Of a stretch of 64,000 nucleotides of DNA, positions 7,677 to 16,046 are shown one piece after another; within the stretch, counting starts at the first letter, position 1; each line of letters begins with the position of its first letter. Source of the DNA: JANMDU01 sp031376455 (GTDB taxonomy: Bacteria > Pseudomonadota > Gammaproteobacteria > Burkholderiales > Burkholderiaceae_C); assembly GCA_031376455.1 (NCBI GenBank), contig JANMDU010000003.1, positions 1-64,000 of the forward strand, written 5' to 3'. The translations under genes were made by a program, and so were the position numbers. The notes beneath the pieces were generated by a model. It saw nothing but the letters and a program-made list of their open reading frames with translations, was not told the origin of the DNA and made no database searches.

Positions 7677-9191
7677 ATGAATAACCTCCATCTCTTCCTC
7701 CCCTGCGCAGGCGGCGTAGAAACCTATCTCGCCGACGAAGCGCGAGCCATCCTCGGCGAAAGCGAAGCTGTCCAGCAACACGGACAGCCCTCAGCCGTGC
7801 AGCAACCCGCACTGTCCTCAGCAGTGCAACAGCAAATGGGCGGCGTCGCCGTCAAGGCCAGCTGGCGCCAAGCCATGCAACTCAACCTCCACAGCCGCTT
7901 GGCCAGCCGCGTGCTCGTCGGCGTGATGCAGCGCCCCTACCGCAGCGAAGACGACATTTACGAGGCCGCCTGCGATGTCGCTTGGGAAATTTGGTTCACG
8001 CAAAAGCAAACTTTCAAAATCGACATCACCGCCACGCGCAGCCCTTTGAAGAGCCTCAATTTCGCAGCCCTGAGAGTCAAAGACGCCATCTGCGACCGCT
8101 TCCGCCACAAAACCGGTGAGCGCCCCAGCGTCGATACGCAGCGCCCCGATGCGCGGGTGTACGTGCATTTAAGCGCCGAGCATGTCAGCCTGTATGTCGA
8201 TACCAGCGGCGAGCCGCTGTTCAAACGCGGCTGGCGGCAAGACAAAGGCGATGCGCCACTCAAGGAAACCCTCGCTGCCGCCATGCTGGCCGCCAGCGGA
8301 TGGTGGGATGTGAAAGCCGCTCCCGATGCAAAGCGACCGGTTTTATACGACCCTTGCTGCGGCAGTGGCACGATCCTAATCGAAGCCGCACAAATCGCGC
8401 TCGGCATCCCCTCGGGTAGCCAACGCCGCTTCGGCTTCGAGCGCCTCATGCCGTATCAAGCCCACGTTTGGGATGCTATGAAATCAGAAGCACTCCGCGC
8501 AGTAGAGACGGGCTTAAACGCCCTAAAAGATACAGAAAAACTAGACATCTACGGCTCAGACGTCGCTTTCCGCATGGTCGATTTTGCACAGCGCAATGCG
8601 GATCTTGCAGGCGTGGGTGATCTGATCCAGCTGCGCGGTGGCGACGCGCTGGAGCGCAAGCCGCCTTGCGATGTGCCGCCCCAAGGCGCAATGATCGTCA
8701 CCAACCCGCCGTATGGCGAGCGAATCGAGATTGCTGGCGCGGCAGGTGCGCATTCGAGCGCCGGCCATCGCGCGCAAAGCGTCAGCCCACCAGCGCGCAA
8801 TGCGCCGCGCGTGCATACCGTTCGCTCTCAACTAACATCGCGCGACTTATCGCGAGATGTGCCGCGCGACGAATTTGATCGCCCCATCGAAGATCAGGCA
8901 AGCAACGGCGTGCAAGCCGATCGCGCCCCTCAATCGACCCGCTCCCCACGCGAAACAGCAGAATTCAACCAAGCGGAAGGCGATTTCTTCCTCCAACTCT
9001 CTACGCATTGGAAAACCCATTTCGACGGTTGGACGGCGCATTTGCTTGTCCCCGACATGAAGCTCCCCGGCAAAATGCGCCTCAAAGAAACTCGCCGCGT
9101 CCCCTTGTGGAATGGCCCGATTGAATGCCGCCTCTTCCGCTTCGACATCCAAGGCCGGCGGCAAGCGACGCTTGCTCAGGGCGAGCATTAG
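7677..9191 (+). CDS. THUMP-domain 23S rRNA guanine methyltransferase (RlmL-like)
   Basis: The 504-residue protein begins with a THUMP-type N-terminal half (LHLFLPCAGGVETYLADEA) and ends with a Rossmann methyltransferase: motif I region YDPCCGSGTILIEAA and catalytic VTNPPYGER. This matches the RlmL half of RlmKL, which makes m2G in 23S rRNA; the RlmK half is missing, as is common in betaproteobacteria. Three oddities: a threefold SAVQQ-type tandem block near residues 27-54, a short repeat in frame near residues 266-285, and a long low-complexity insert (about 363-425) straight after NPPYGER. These suggest tolerance to insertion in surface loops. Confidence 0.85.
   Translation: MNNLHLFLPCAGGVETYLADEARAILGESEAVQQHGQPSAVQQPALSSAVQQQMGGVAVKASWRQAMQLNLHSRLASRVLVGVMQRPYRSEDDIYEAACDVAWEIWFTQKQTFKIDITATRSPLKSLNFAALRVKDAICDRFRHKTGERPSVDTQRPDARVYVHLSAEHVSLYVDTSGEPLFKRGWRQDKGDAPLKETLAAAMLAASGWWDVKAAPDAKRPVLYDPCCGSGTILIEAAQIALGIPSGSQRRFGFERLMPYQAHVWDAMKSEALRAVETGLNALKDTEKLDIYGSDVAFRMVDFAQRNADLAGVGDLIQLRGGDALERKPPCDVPPQGAMIVTNPPYGERIEIAGAAGAHSSAGHRAQSVSPPARNAPRVHTVRSQLTSRDLSRDVPRDEFDRPIEDQASNGVQADRAPQSTRSPRETAEFNQAEGDFFLQLSTHWKTHFDGWTAHLLVPDMKLPGKMRLKETRRVPLWNGPIECRLFRFDIQGRRQATLAQGEH
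7757..7838 (+). repeat. 27-bp tandem repeat, three imperfect units, in the RlmL-like gene
   Basis: Translated as EAVQQHGQP / SAVQQPALS / SAVQQQMGG. In relatives the residues before and after (LG and GGVAVKASW) are expected to be nearly adjacent, so the block looks like a local in-frame expansion. Confidence 0.65.
8472..8530 (+). repeat. Short repeat copy 5, inside the RlmL-like gene
   Basis: Plus-oriented copy: GATGCTATGAAATCAGAAGC, CTCCGCGCAGTAG, then GACGGGCTTAAACGCC. Read in frame as DAMKSEALRAVETGLNAL between the methyltransferase strands. Confidence 0.75.
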
Positions 9192-9208
9192 CGGCAAAAT
9201 TGCGAGCT

Positions 9209-9433
9209 ATGGAACATCGCCATCTCAACCATCAACGCCCAACGCTTGCCGCACTAGACGACATCATCGTTCGCGGCAATTGGCAAGATTGGCAAGCGCT
9301 GCGCCTTGTAGCGTTGGCGCAGCCAGAAGTGCTCTCTAAACTCGTCCAAATTTGCACTTCGCGTACGCTCGAGCCCGGGGCGCAGCGCCATCTCTTTTGG
9401 TTGAATTATGCAAAAGCACATTTGCACAGTTGA
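9209..9433 (+). CDS. Small protein of unknown function, first gene of a toxin-like cassette
   Basis: A 74-residue basic protein that I do not recognise. Secondary structure looks helical (LAALDDIIVRGNW, WQALRLVALAQPEVLSKLVQ, HLFWLNYAKAHL). Start at the ATG at 9209, 17 bases after rlmL; an in-frame longer version would overlap rlmL. It ends eight bases before the nucleotidyltransferase gene, so the two are likely translated together. By position it could be the antitoxin or a partner of the two enzymes that follow, but no sequence motif proves it. Confidence 0.55.
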   Translation: MEHRHLNHQRPTLAALDDIIVRGNWQDWQALRLVALAQPEVLSKLVQICTSRTLEPGAQRHLFWLNYAKAHLHS

Positions 9434-9441
9434 GCAACAGT

Positions 9442-10158
9442 ATGAACGCAAAGCAAAATCAGCCCTTGCCCGAATGGGAGCAGGTGCTCTCAGCTGCGGC
9501 GCGTCTGCAAACCCTTTTGCCAGAGGCTGTCCTCGTCGGTGGCACGGCATCCGCGATACACGCCTCACATCGCTTCTCCCGGGATGCTGATCATGTCCTT
9601 ATTGATCTGCGCTTGCGGTTTGATGAAATTCTGAAAGAGCTGGAATCTGTTGCTGGCTGGAAAACAGCGCGCGTGCAGCGCCCGGTATTGATTTTGGGAA
9701 GCTTAGACGGTATAGAAACAGGCGTGCGTCAACTGATCCGTGAGCAACCCCTCGAAACCATGGAATTCATGGCCAATGGAGCGCGCATTTGCATTCCTAC
9801 GCTTGCGGAAATCTTGCGAATAAAAAGCGTGCTCATATTGAAACGCAATGCGACACGCGATTACTTGGATTTTGTTGCTCTCGCCTCGAAGATGAGCCCA
9901 CGAGACATTGCCGCAGCGCTTGGTTCATTCGATGTGCTTTATCCACAGCCCAATGGTCAGTCTGCCCTTCAGCAACTTCACATCCAGCTCGCCCAGCCCG
10001 TGCCCTACGATTTAGAAGAGACAGAGTTGTCTGAATATAAAAATCTTGCCCTTGAATGGCACGATTGGTACGCCGTGCAGCAGGTTTGCATGCGTGTATC
10101 TACACAGCTGTTTGATCAGTTAAGCAGCGACTCCGCACCAGAAGCCCCGCAGTTATGA
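9442..10158 (+). CDS. AbiEii-like nucleotidyltransferase
   Basis: The 238-residue protein shows the minimal nucleotidyltransferase signature: VGGTASAIHASHRFSRDADH with GG at 33-34 and the metal-binding pair D48/D50, followed by a later K...R..RDYLDF block (IKSVLILKRNATRDYLDF). This arrangement is known from AbiEii/MenT-type toxins of type IV-like toxin-antitoxin systems, which modify tRNA or another acceptor with nucleotides. The start is the ATG at 9442, preceding the conserved domain; longer starts would overlap the upstream ORF. Stop overlaps the PIN gene start by ATGA, indicating one operon. Confidence 0.7.
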   Translation: MNAKQNQPLPEWEQVLSAAARLQTLLPEAVLVGGTASAIHASHRFSRDADHVLIDLRLRFDEILKELESVAGWKTARVQRPVLILGSLDGIETGVRQLIREQPLETMEFMANGARICIPTLAEILRIKSVLILKRNATRDYLDFVALASKMSPRDIAAALGSFDVLYPQPNGQSALQQLHIQLAQPVPYDLEETELSEYKNLALEWHDWYAVQQVCMRVSTQLFDQLSSDSAPEAPQL

Positions 10159-10616
10159 GTCAGGCCACGATCGTCGTCCTAGATACCAACATCGTCCTCG
10201 ATCTTTTCCTCTTCCAAGACCCGCGCACGACCTTCTTGCGCGAGCAACTACTGGCCGGGCATCTGATTTGGCGCGCAACCCCGCATATGCGCAACGAGTT
10301 AGAGCGGGTGCTAACTTACGCAAACATCGCCGCCAAATTGAGCTTTTACGAAAAATCCCCGCAAGATATTCTGGCCGCATTCGATCAACACGCCCAAATC
10401 ACCCCAGCCCCAAGCGCCAAAGCGCCTTACACCTGCAAAGATGCAGACGATCAGCCCTTCATTGATCTGGCTTGCCATCAGGCCTTGCAAACCAGCGATA
10501 CAACGCCAAGCTCAGCCATAAAAATTCAGCTCATTAGCAAAGACAAAGCGGTTCTCAGTATGCGCAAAAGGCTAGAAAAAGTGTCCGTGATTGTCACAAT
10601 GACTTATTTGGTTTGA
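10155..10616 (+). CDS. PIN-domain putative ribonuclease toxin
   Basis: The 153-residue protein has the acidic residues of the PIN fold in order: D10 in VVLDTNIVLD, E48/E50 in RNELERV, D96-D99 and D104 in CKDADDQPFIDLA, and D130 in LISKDKAVL. It belongs to the subgroup often annotated as putative toxin component, PIN family (COG1569-like). PIN proteins are metal-dependent single-strand RNA nucleases. It overlaps the nucleotidyltransferase gene by four bases. No recognisable antitoxin with a DNA-binding domain is next to it, so the function is inferred from fold only. Confidence 0.75.
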   Translation: MSQATIVVLDTNIVLDLFLFQDPRTTFLREQLLAGHLIWRATPHMRNELERVLTYANIAAKLSFYEKSPQDILAAFDQHAQITPAPSAKAPYTCKDADDQPFIDLACHQALQTSDTTPSSAIKIQLISKDKAVLSMRKRLEKVSVIVTMTYLV

Positions 10617-10776
10617 CAAAAATGTCAACCTGAGCACGCATCGTGTCACTTCAAATGCCGAGAGGCAGCCAAGAAAGACGCGCTCCAGACAATCCTCCGC
10701 ACAACTCTGCCAAAAATCTCACAGCTGAAGCCTTAACTGGCAGTTATTTGCCACACACGGGTCAGCGCACATAACT

Positions 10777-10792
10777 TGGCACGCCGGTTGCA
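10777..10792 (+). promoter_or_regulatory. Sigma-54 promoter of pilA
   Basis: TGGCACGCCGGTTGCA matches the -24/-12 consensus TGGCAC-N5-TTGCA exactly. Transcription would start near 10803, about 30 bases before the pilA ATG, leaving a short leader with the ribosome site TAAGGAG at 10819-10825. In related bacteria pilA is switched on through RpoN and the PilS/PilR two-component system; rpoN itself is in this window. The upstream PilR-binding site was not identified. Confidence 0.92.
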
Positions 10793-10831
10793 ATAGTTAT
10801 TCGCTTTCATTCACTAATTAAGGAGTTTTCT

Positions 10832-11329
10832 ATGAAACGTGCTATTCAAAAGGGTTTTACCCTCATCGAACTGATGATCGTGGTTGCAATTATTGGTATC
10901 TTGGCAGCAGTGGCATTGCCAGCGTACCAAGACTACACGGCCCGTGCTCAAGTGACCGGCGCTTTGGCCGAAATTACACCTGCGAAAACAAACATCGAAG
11001 AGAAAATCAGTTCAGGTGTTACCCCTTCTGAAGCGTTAACATTCACCGGCATCACTGCAACTGAACTCAAGCTTTCAGGCATCCAAGCCGCTGATTCCGG
11101 CCGTTGTTCTGCTTATGGCGTAATTGTCAATGCTGCAACACCTCCGTCGGGCGCAGCACAAGTGCAATGCACCATGAAAGGTGGTACAGATGTGGTCGGT
11201 AAGAAAGTTCAATGGAGTCGTACGACTGCTGGTGTCTGGTCTTGCGTTAGCACGCTTGATACAGCAGCCGCTCGCTTGGCACCCAAGACCTGCCCACAGG
11301 GTACTGAAGTGACAGTATCACCAACTTAA
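10832..11329 (+). CDS. pilA: Type IV major pilin
   Basis: The 165-residue prepilin has a seven-residue basic leader and the prepilin peptidase site KG|FTLIELMIVVAIIGIL, with cut after G8, F9 becoming the methylated first residue and the invariant E at mature position 5. Four Cys (92, 113, 138, 154) are spaced as two disulfide pairs as in neisserial-type pilins. A strong ribosome site and sigma-54 promoter precede it, and a factor-independent terminator follows, suggesting a highly expressed single-gene transcript with limited read-through to the second pilin. Confidence 0.93.
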   Translation: MKRAIQKGFTLIELMIVVAIIGILAAVALPAYQDYTARAQVTGALAEITPAKTNIEEKISSGVTPSEALTFTGITATELKLSGIQAADSGRCSAYGVIVNAATPPSGAAQVQCTMKGGTDVVGKKVQWSRTTAGVWSCVSTLDTAAARLAPKTCPQGTEVTVSPT

Positions 11330-11347
11330 GAGGTTTACTCCTTGGCC

Positions 11348-11390
11348 AAAAGCCTGTGGGAAGTAATGTTCTCGCAGGCTTTTTTATTTT
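11348..11390 (+). terminator. Rho-independent terminator between the two pilin genes
   Basis: AAAAGCCTG (11348-11356) pairs with CAGGCTTTTT (from 11375) across an 18-base loop that can extend the stem, and a T-rich run follows. It would reduce expression of the second pilin gene and the glycosylation genes relative to pilA. Confidence 0.8.
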
Positions 11391-11412
11391 CAGTTTTTTA
11401 AGTGTGGTTGAA

Positions 11413-11892
11413 ATGCGTATTGCCAAACAATCAGGATTTACTTTGATCGAGTTGATGATTGTTGTAGCGATCATTGGCATTCTGGCGGCGGTAGCATTGC
11501 CAGCTTATCAAGACTACACCGCGCGCTCGCAGATCACTGGCGCACTCAGCGAAATAAGTGGCGTCAAAACGAGTGTGGAAGAAAAATACAGCAGCAGCAG
11601 TGGTGTAACGGCATCTGATGCAATAGCCATGACTGGCGCTTCGCTCACCGAGCTCAAACTTCTAGGCCTGCAATCTGCCACATCCGCACGCTGCTCCAGA
11701 TATTTGGCAACATTGAAGATCAGTGGCGCTGCTCAGGTCGAATGCACCATGAATGGCGGCACAGAAGTGCAAGCCAAAAAAATCCAGTGGAATAGAGCCA
11801 CAGATGCACGCTGGTCGTGTGTAGTTGAGGTCGATTCACGTATCGCACCTAAAAGCTGCCCAGCAGGCACGCCATTGGCCGCGCCAACTTGA
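11413..11892 (+). CDS. Second type IV pilin
   Basis: A 159-residue paralogue of PilA with an almost identical N-terminus (SG|FTLIELMIVVAIIGIL, then AVALPAYQDYTAR) and a diverged body. Four Cys are kept with similar spacing (SARCSRY, QVECTMNGG, RWSCVVE, PKSCPAG). I start at the ATG at 11413 because it gives a normal short leader; the ribosome site is weak. Two pilins in tandem can reflect a minor pilin, antigenic variation by recombination, or a silent donor copy. No own promoter is obvious, and the upstream terminator suggests lower expression than pilA. Confidence 0.9.
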   Translation: MRIAKQSGFTLIELMIVVAIIGILAAVALPAYQDYTARSQITGALSEISGVKTSVEEKYSSSSGVTASDAIAMTGASLTELKLLGLQSATSARCSRYLATLKISGAAQVECTMNGGTEVQAKKIQWNRATDARWSCVVEVDSRIAPKSCPAGTPLAAPT

Positions 11893-11937
11893 AGCGCATG
11901 GGCGCTACCTCAAAAGCATATTCATTCTTACATCCGC

Positions 11938-12714
11938 ATGTTCGCTCGTCTTGAAAGACTACCTGTTCGCCTTAAGGCTGCGCTAACGCATTTGGCTGCT
12001 ACAGCGGCAGTTGCGCTAGTCAGCGCGACGCTTGTCTTCTATGTGTGGTATCCATCGCCATTTGAGCAGCTCTCAGGCGGCGCTGATCTTTTCAAGCTCA
12101 TTGTGATCTGCGATATTGTGCTGGGTCCGTTGCTGACATTGATCGTTTTTAATGCCAAAAAATCAAGATATTCGTTGATCCGCGATTTGGCAGTCATTTG
12201 CAGCATCCAGTTAGTAGCGCTTTTATATGGCTTATGGGCCGTGTTTATTGCAAGGCCGATCTACGTCTCGTTTGAAAAAGATTCTTTTCGGGTTGTGCAT
12301 GCCAATGAAGTGGTTGACCGTCAGCGCCCGGATCAATGGGATTCGACGCTGAACTACTCCTTGACAGGCCCAAAACCAATTTCATTGCGCCCATTCAAAG
12401 ATCAAAAAGAGTTTTTTGCAGTGAGTGATGATGAGATTGGCGCAGGCATCAAGCTATCGTTTCGCCCAGAGCTCTGGCAGCCCTATGAGGCAGACCGCTT
12501 GGGCATGATCTTGGCCAGCAAACCACTGGTGCAGTTAATAGTCACTAAGCCTCATCTGGCAGAGCAAGTGCAGGCTGCTGTTAAACATACACAGATTCAA
12601 GCGAAAGATATTTTGTATCTCTCCATCGTGAGTAGAGAAAAATACTGGACAGTATTTCTCAAGAATGATTCAGCAGAGATCGTTGGCTACCTGAATCTAG
12701 ACACGTATGATTAG
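11938..12714 (+). CDS. TfpX/TfpZ family type IV pilin accessory protein
   Basis: A 258-residue membrane protein: three hydrophobic segments in the first 110 residues (ALTHLAATAAVALVSATLVF, LFKLIVICDIVLGPLLTLIV, LAVICSIQLVALLYGLWAVF) and a soluble C-terminal domain. This layout and the position behind pilin genes match TfpX/TfpZ, pilin-specific accessory proteins known from Pseudomonas and Acinetobacter that help display of their cognate pilin. Start is the ATG at 11938. It is co-directional with, and close to, the following ligase gene. Confidence 0.8.
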   Translation: MFARLERLPVRLKAALTHLAATAAVALVSATLVFYVWYPSPFEQLSGGADLFKLIVICDIVLGPLLTLIVFNAKKSRYSLIRDLAVICSIQLVALLYGLWAVFIARPIYVSFEKDSFRVVHANEVVDRQRPDQWDSTLNYSLTGPKPISLRPFKDQKEFFAVSDDEIGAGIKLSFRPELWQPYEADRLGMILASKPLVQLIVTKPHLAEQVQAAVKHTQIQAKDILYLSIVSREKYWTVFLKNDSAEIVGYLNLDTYD

Positions 12715-12747
12715 CATTGATAGCGCTGGATATTTTTGAAAACTCCA

Positions 12748-14436
12748 ATGAATATTTCGCACAACAGTGCTGCCGACACGCTTAAAAAAAGCAGCTTCGC
12801 CGCGGGTGCGTTGGTCTTATTGGCTTGCTTGACGTTCACGTTCTTCAATACCTATCAAGTCAGCTTCACAAGCACTGGGGCGCATTCACTGATTGGCTGG
12901 TTTTGCGTAGCCATCACGACAGCGTGCTTGGCTTCATTCATGACAAAAGAGAAGGCTAGCTGGGCTGCTTGGCTATTTTTCGCCCTATTTCTATTGATCG
13001 TGATGAGGCAAGGGCCTAAGCCGATTCATTCGACGGCTCTCGCTTTGATCGTGCTCACCATGGCATGCGTGGCGCACACAGCAGGTTTGTTTGCGAGGTC
13101 AGTGCGCTGGGCTTCAGTTCTCGCTGCAGCCATTGTGTTGATCTCGACGATGAATGCACTGGTCGCGCTTTATCAATATTTCGGGTTTTCTATTCAATAT
13201 CCTATTTCATACATTCAGATAGCGCCTGAAGGCACTGCGATTGGGCAGGTGAGGCAGCGCAATCAAATGGCAATCCTGTGTGCATTGGGTCTGACAACGC
13301 TCGCCTATTTTCCTTTTAAGTTTCGCTGGCTGGCAGTTGCGCGCTACGGCTTGGGCCTCTGTTTGATCGCTGCTGTTGCTGCATCTGCTTCGCGAATTGG
13401 AGCGATTGCAGTGCTTGCATTGAGCTTCACGCTTGTCTTCACGTTTCGCAGTTTGCAAGAATCGTCTAAATGGTTGGTGGGGCTTGCTTTTCCAGTATTG
13501 CTCGTGCTTGCTTATCTTCTCCCCTTGCTGATTGAAGATAGAGTGGGTCTGCTCTCGCGGTTAACGACGGATGTTTTTGCAGTTCCCTGCAATTCCCGGA
13601 TTCTGCTTTGGAAAAACGCCTTTAGCTTGATTTGGCAAGCACCTCTCATGGGTGTGGGCTGGGGAGGTTTGATTGCTGAATACTATGTGGCTGATCTACC
13701 TGCTCGGGGCTGTGAAATGATTGATCATGCACACAATGTTTATTTGCAGATCGCAGTTGAGGCCGGTTTGCCTGCTGCTTTGACACTGGTGCTTGTGTCG
13801 GTTTGGTTTTTTATCAAGCACTGGAGCACAGTTCGCGTCGATGGCGTTTATCGCTGGGCTTATTTTTCTGTAGGTATCATTTGGTTGTATTCGCAGACTG
13901 AATTTCCTCTTTGGCAAACTGGGTTTTTATGGCTTTTTGCAATTTTTCTTGGATTAAGTGCCGCACGTCATGAAGGCGTAGCTCCTGTTGTTGCTGTTAA
14001 CCAGTGGCAGCGCTTTTTAGTAGCTATCGATCCCAAGCTTATTCTTTTAATTACTTTTTCAGCTGCGTGCCTAAGTGCGATGGCGTTGTTTCAGTTTGCT
14101 CGTGTTTCTAGCATAGAAACGGCCAAGGATTGGGAGGCGCTCATTTCAAAGCGTGGCTATTCTGAAGTCGCGAAAGAAAACTGGATGTTTGCCCCTCGCT
14201 TGGAGTTCATCGTGGCCCAGTTTCAGCGACCGACATCCCTCAATGCTGAGAAGATCAATAAATTCTGTAAATCAGTGATGACTTACTCGCCTGATGCTCC
14301 CATCATTATGTGTGTCATCAGATCCGCTTACTTGATGGGCGATATGAAGCAAGTTGAATTTCACAAACAACGACTTTTGACAATTTACGGTAGTCAAGTG
14401 GATACCTACAAAAAAGAGCTCGAAAACTTCAAATAG
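12748..14436 (+). CDS. Wzy_C-family O-oligosaccharyltransferase (PglL-like), first copy
   Basis: The 562-residue polytopic membrane protein has about twelve hydrophobic segments, the conserved RQRNQ motif in a periplasmic loop and the Wzy_C-type block LLMGVGWGG...DHAHNVYLQIAVEAGLPAAL, as in PglL/PilO ligases that move lipid-linked glycans onto pilin. The C-terminal 150 residues match the extra domain (Wzy_C_2) of PglL. I use the ATG at 12748; a TTG at 12736 is also possible. Placement directly behind pilin and TfpX genes makes pilin the likely acceptor, which is inference. Confidence 0.8.
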   Translation: MNISHNSAADTLKKSSFAAGALVLLACLTFTFFNTYQVSFTSTGAHSLIGWFCVAITTACLASFMTKEKASWAAWLFFALFLLIVMRQGPKPIHSTALALIVLTMACVAHTAGLFARSVRWASVLAAAIVLISTMNALVALYQYFGFSIQYPISYIQIAPEGTAIGQVRQRNQMAILCALGLTTLAYFPFKFRWLAVARYGLGLCLIAAVAASASRIGAIAVLALSFTLVFTFRSLQESSKWLVGLAFPVLLVLAYLLPLLIEDRVGLLSRLTTDVFAVPCNSRILLWKNAFSLIWQAPLMGVGWGGLIAEYYVADLPARGCEMIDHAHNVYLQIAVEAGLPAALTLVLVSVWFFIKHWSTVRVDGVYRWAYFSVGIIWLYSQTEFPLWQTGFLWLFAIFLGLSAARHEGVAPVVAVNQWQRFLVAIDPKLILLITFSAACLSAMALFQFARVSSIETAKDWEALISKRGYSEVAKENWMFAPRLEFIVAQFQRPTSLNAEKINKFCKSVMTYSPDAPIIMCVIRSAYLMGDMKQVEFHKQRLLTIYGSQVDTYKKELENFK

Positions 14437-14504
14437 CAACGTACTTGAAGTGACTACAGCGAATCTGACCGCACTTACCTTAGTAGCGGAGTTTGTGGTC
14501 GTTT

Positions 14505-16046
14505 ATGCTGTCGGCAATGACGTTTCGTTTTTCTTGGGTCGCCTTTCTGATCGCTGCGCCTTGGCTGATGGGTGCTACTGCGGGGCCAGTTGCTCAGATG
14601 GGCGCTTGGCTGGCTGCTACTGCTGTGCTGGCGGGGCTTTTGTTTTTTCAATCTGCGCGCTATTGGCCGCAAAGTCTGGTCGTGGCGGCCGGGTTGAGCG
14701 GGTGTATGGCATTGCTGCAGTTTGCTGGCTTTGCTACTGCTTTTTCTCCCTGGGTGAGTGAATCCGTCTCTGGCGAGATGGTCGCTAATCTTCGGCAGCG
14801 TAATCAATTGGCGACTTTGATGGCGATTGGGGCGCTAGCGGTGTGGCTTCGATGCCTCAGGCCGAGCAGAAGTTTGAGCACGAAAGAACACTTCAGTGCT
14901 AGCGACGACTTCAAACTTTACCCAGCTCGATCCATTTGGTTTGATAGAGCGATTGTTTTTGCAATCGCGCTTTTCGCGTTTGCAACAGCGCTGTCGGGCT
15001 CGCGCACGGGCTTGCTGCAATGGCTGGCGCTGCTGGCCCTAGCAGTGTGCTGGCGGCGTAGCTGGGGCGCAAACACGAAATGGGTGCTTGGCGCGGCGCT
15101 GTTGGGTTATGGCGTTGGGGCGCTCCTTGGGCCTTGGGCGGCGCAGATGGCGGGGCATGCGAACGCTGGGTTGCTGGGGCGGGTGGCGGCGACTGATGCG
15201 CATTCGCGGCTGGCTTTGTGGGGCAATGTGTTGGAGCTCATCGCGCGCGAGCCGCTGCTGGGGCATGGCTGGCGCTCTTTGGCTTATGCGCATTACGCGC
15301 AGGATTTCTCTCTCACTCGGTTTATGGAGATGCCGGATAACGCGCATAACTTGCCGTTGCATTTGGCCGTTGAGTTGGGGCTGCCGGTGGCACTTGCGTT
15401 TTGCGGCTTGGTGGGCTGGGCTGTTTGGCGCGGCAGGCCTTGGGCTGAGACGCAAGCTGATCGGCAATTGGCTTGGGGCGTGCTGCTTCTGATTGGGATT
15501 CACAGCCTGCTGGAGTATCCGCTATGGTACGGGCCGTTTTTTATGACGGTGTTGATTTGCATCGCCGTTTTGTGCTCAGATTTATGGAGAAAATGGCTGC
15601 TAACCGTCGCAGAATCTGCGCAAAGCGCTATGCATTTAGGAGTTCGTATTTTTGCCGTCTTGCTTTTGGCAGCGACAGCGTTTGTCGCTTTTGATTACCA
15701 CCGGGTGAGCCAGATTTATCTGCAACCCGAGCAGCGTATCAGTTGGTATGCGGCTGATCCGCTGGCTGCAGCGAAGCAAAGCGTCTTTTTCCAGTCGCAA
15801 GCAAAATTCGCGGAGCTACAGATCACGTCATTGTCCAAAAAAACTGCGCCGCGCCTGCTGGAGCTGTCCGCTGAATTGGTGCGTTGGTCGCCCGAGCCGC
15901 GCATCATTGAGAAGCTGATTGAATCGAGCGTGATGATGGGGCTGGATGATTTGGCGGCGTTTCATTTGAAGCGCTACCGGGCGGCTTATCCAACTGCTTA
16001 CGCCCAATTTATGAGCACATCGCGCAAGCTTACCAGCGTGCCCTGA
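14505..16046 (+). CDS. Wzy_C-family O-oligosaccharyltransferase (PglL-like), second copy
   Basis: A 513-residue paralogue of the preceding gene with the same landmarks: RQRNQLATLMAIG, ARSGSRTGLLQW-like segment (ALSGSRTGLLQW), LLGHGWRSLAYAHY and DNAHNLPLHLAVELGLPVAL, then ending in the same kind of helical C-terminal region. I choose the ATG at 14505. Residues from about 366 (TVAESAQSAMHLG) come from a short repeat, located at the start of the hydrophobic segment before the C-terminal domain. Its 3' end overlaps the convergent lipoprotein gene by 17 bases. Two tandem ligases may serve two acceptors or two glycans. Confidence 0.8.
   Translation: MLSAMTFRFSWVAFLIAAPWLMGATAGPVAQMGAWLAATAVLAGLLFFQSARYWPQSLVVAAGLSGCMALLQFAGFATAFSPWVSESVSGEMVANLRQRNQLATLMAIGALAVWLRCLRPSRSLSTKEHFSASDDFKLYPARSIWFDRAIVFAIALFAFATALSGSRTGLLQWLALLALAVCWRRSWGANTKWVLGAALLGYGVGALLGPWAAQMAGHANAGLLGRVAATDAHSRLALWGNVLELIAREPLLGHGWRSLAYAHYAQDFSLTRFMEMPDNAHNLPLHLAVELGLPVALAFCGLVGWAVWRGRPWAETQADRQLAWGVLLLIGIHSLLEYPLWYGPFFMTVLICIAVLCSDLWRKWLLTVAESAQSAMHLGVRIFAVLLLAATAFVAFDYHRVSQIYLQPEQRISWYAADPLAAAKQSVFFQSQAKFAELQITSLSKKTAPRLLELSAELVRWSPEPRIIEKLIESSVMMGLDDLAAFHLKRYRAAYPTAYAQFMSTSRKLTSVP
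15601..15645 (-). repeat. Short repeat copy 6, inside the second PglL-like gene
   Basis: Minus-oriented copy with CGTCGCAGAATCTGCGCAAA then GCGCTATGCATTTAGGAG. Read in frame as VAESAQSAMHLG. Confidence 0.75.

Noticed and set aside
14450..14761. Plus-strand frame overlapping the start of the second PglL-like gene
   Set aside because: It overlaps a well-supported membrane protein in another frame and has no homologous feature; the Cys-rich sequence reflects frame-shifted Trp/Leu codons.
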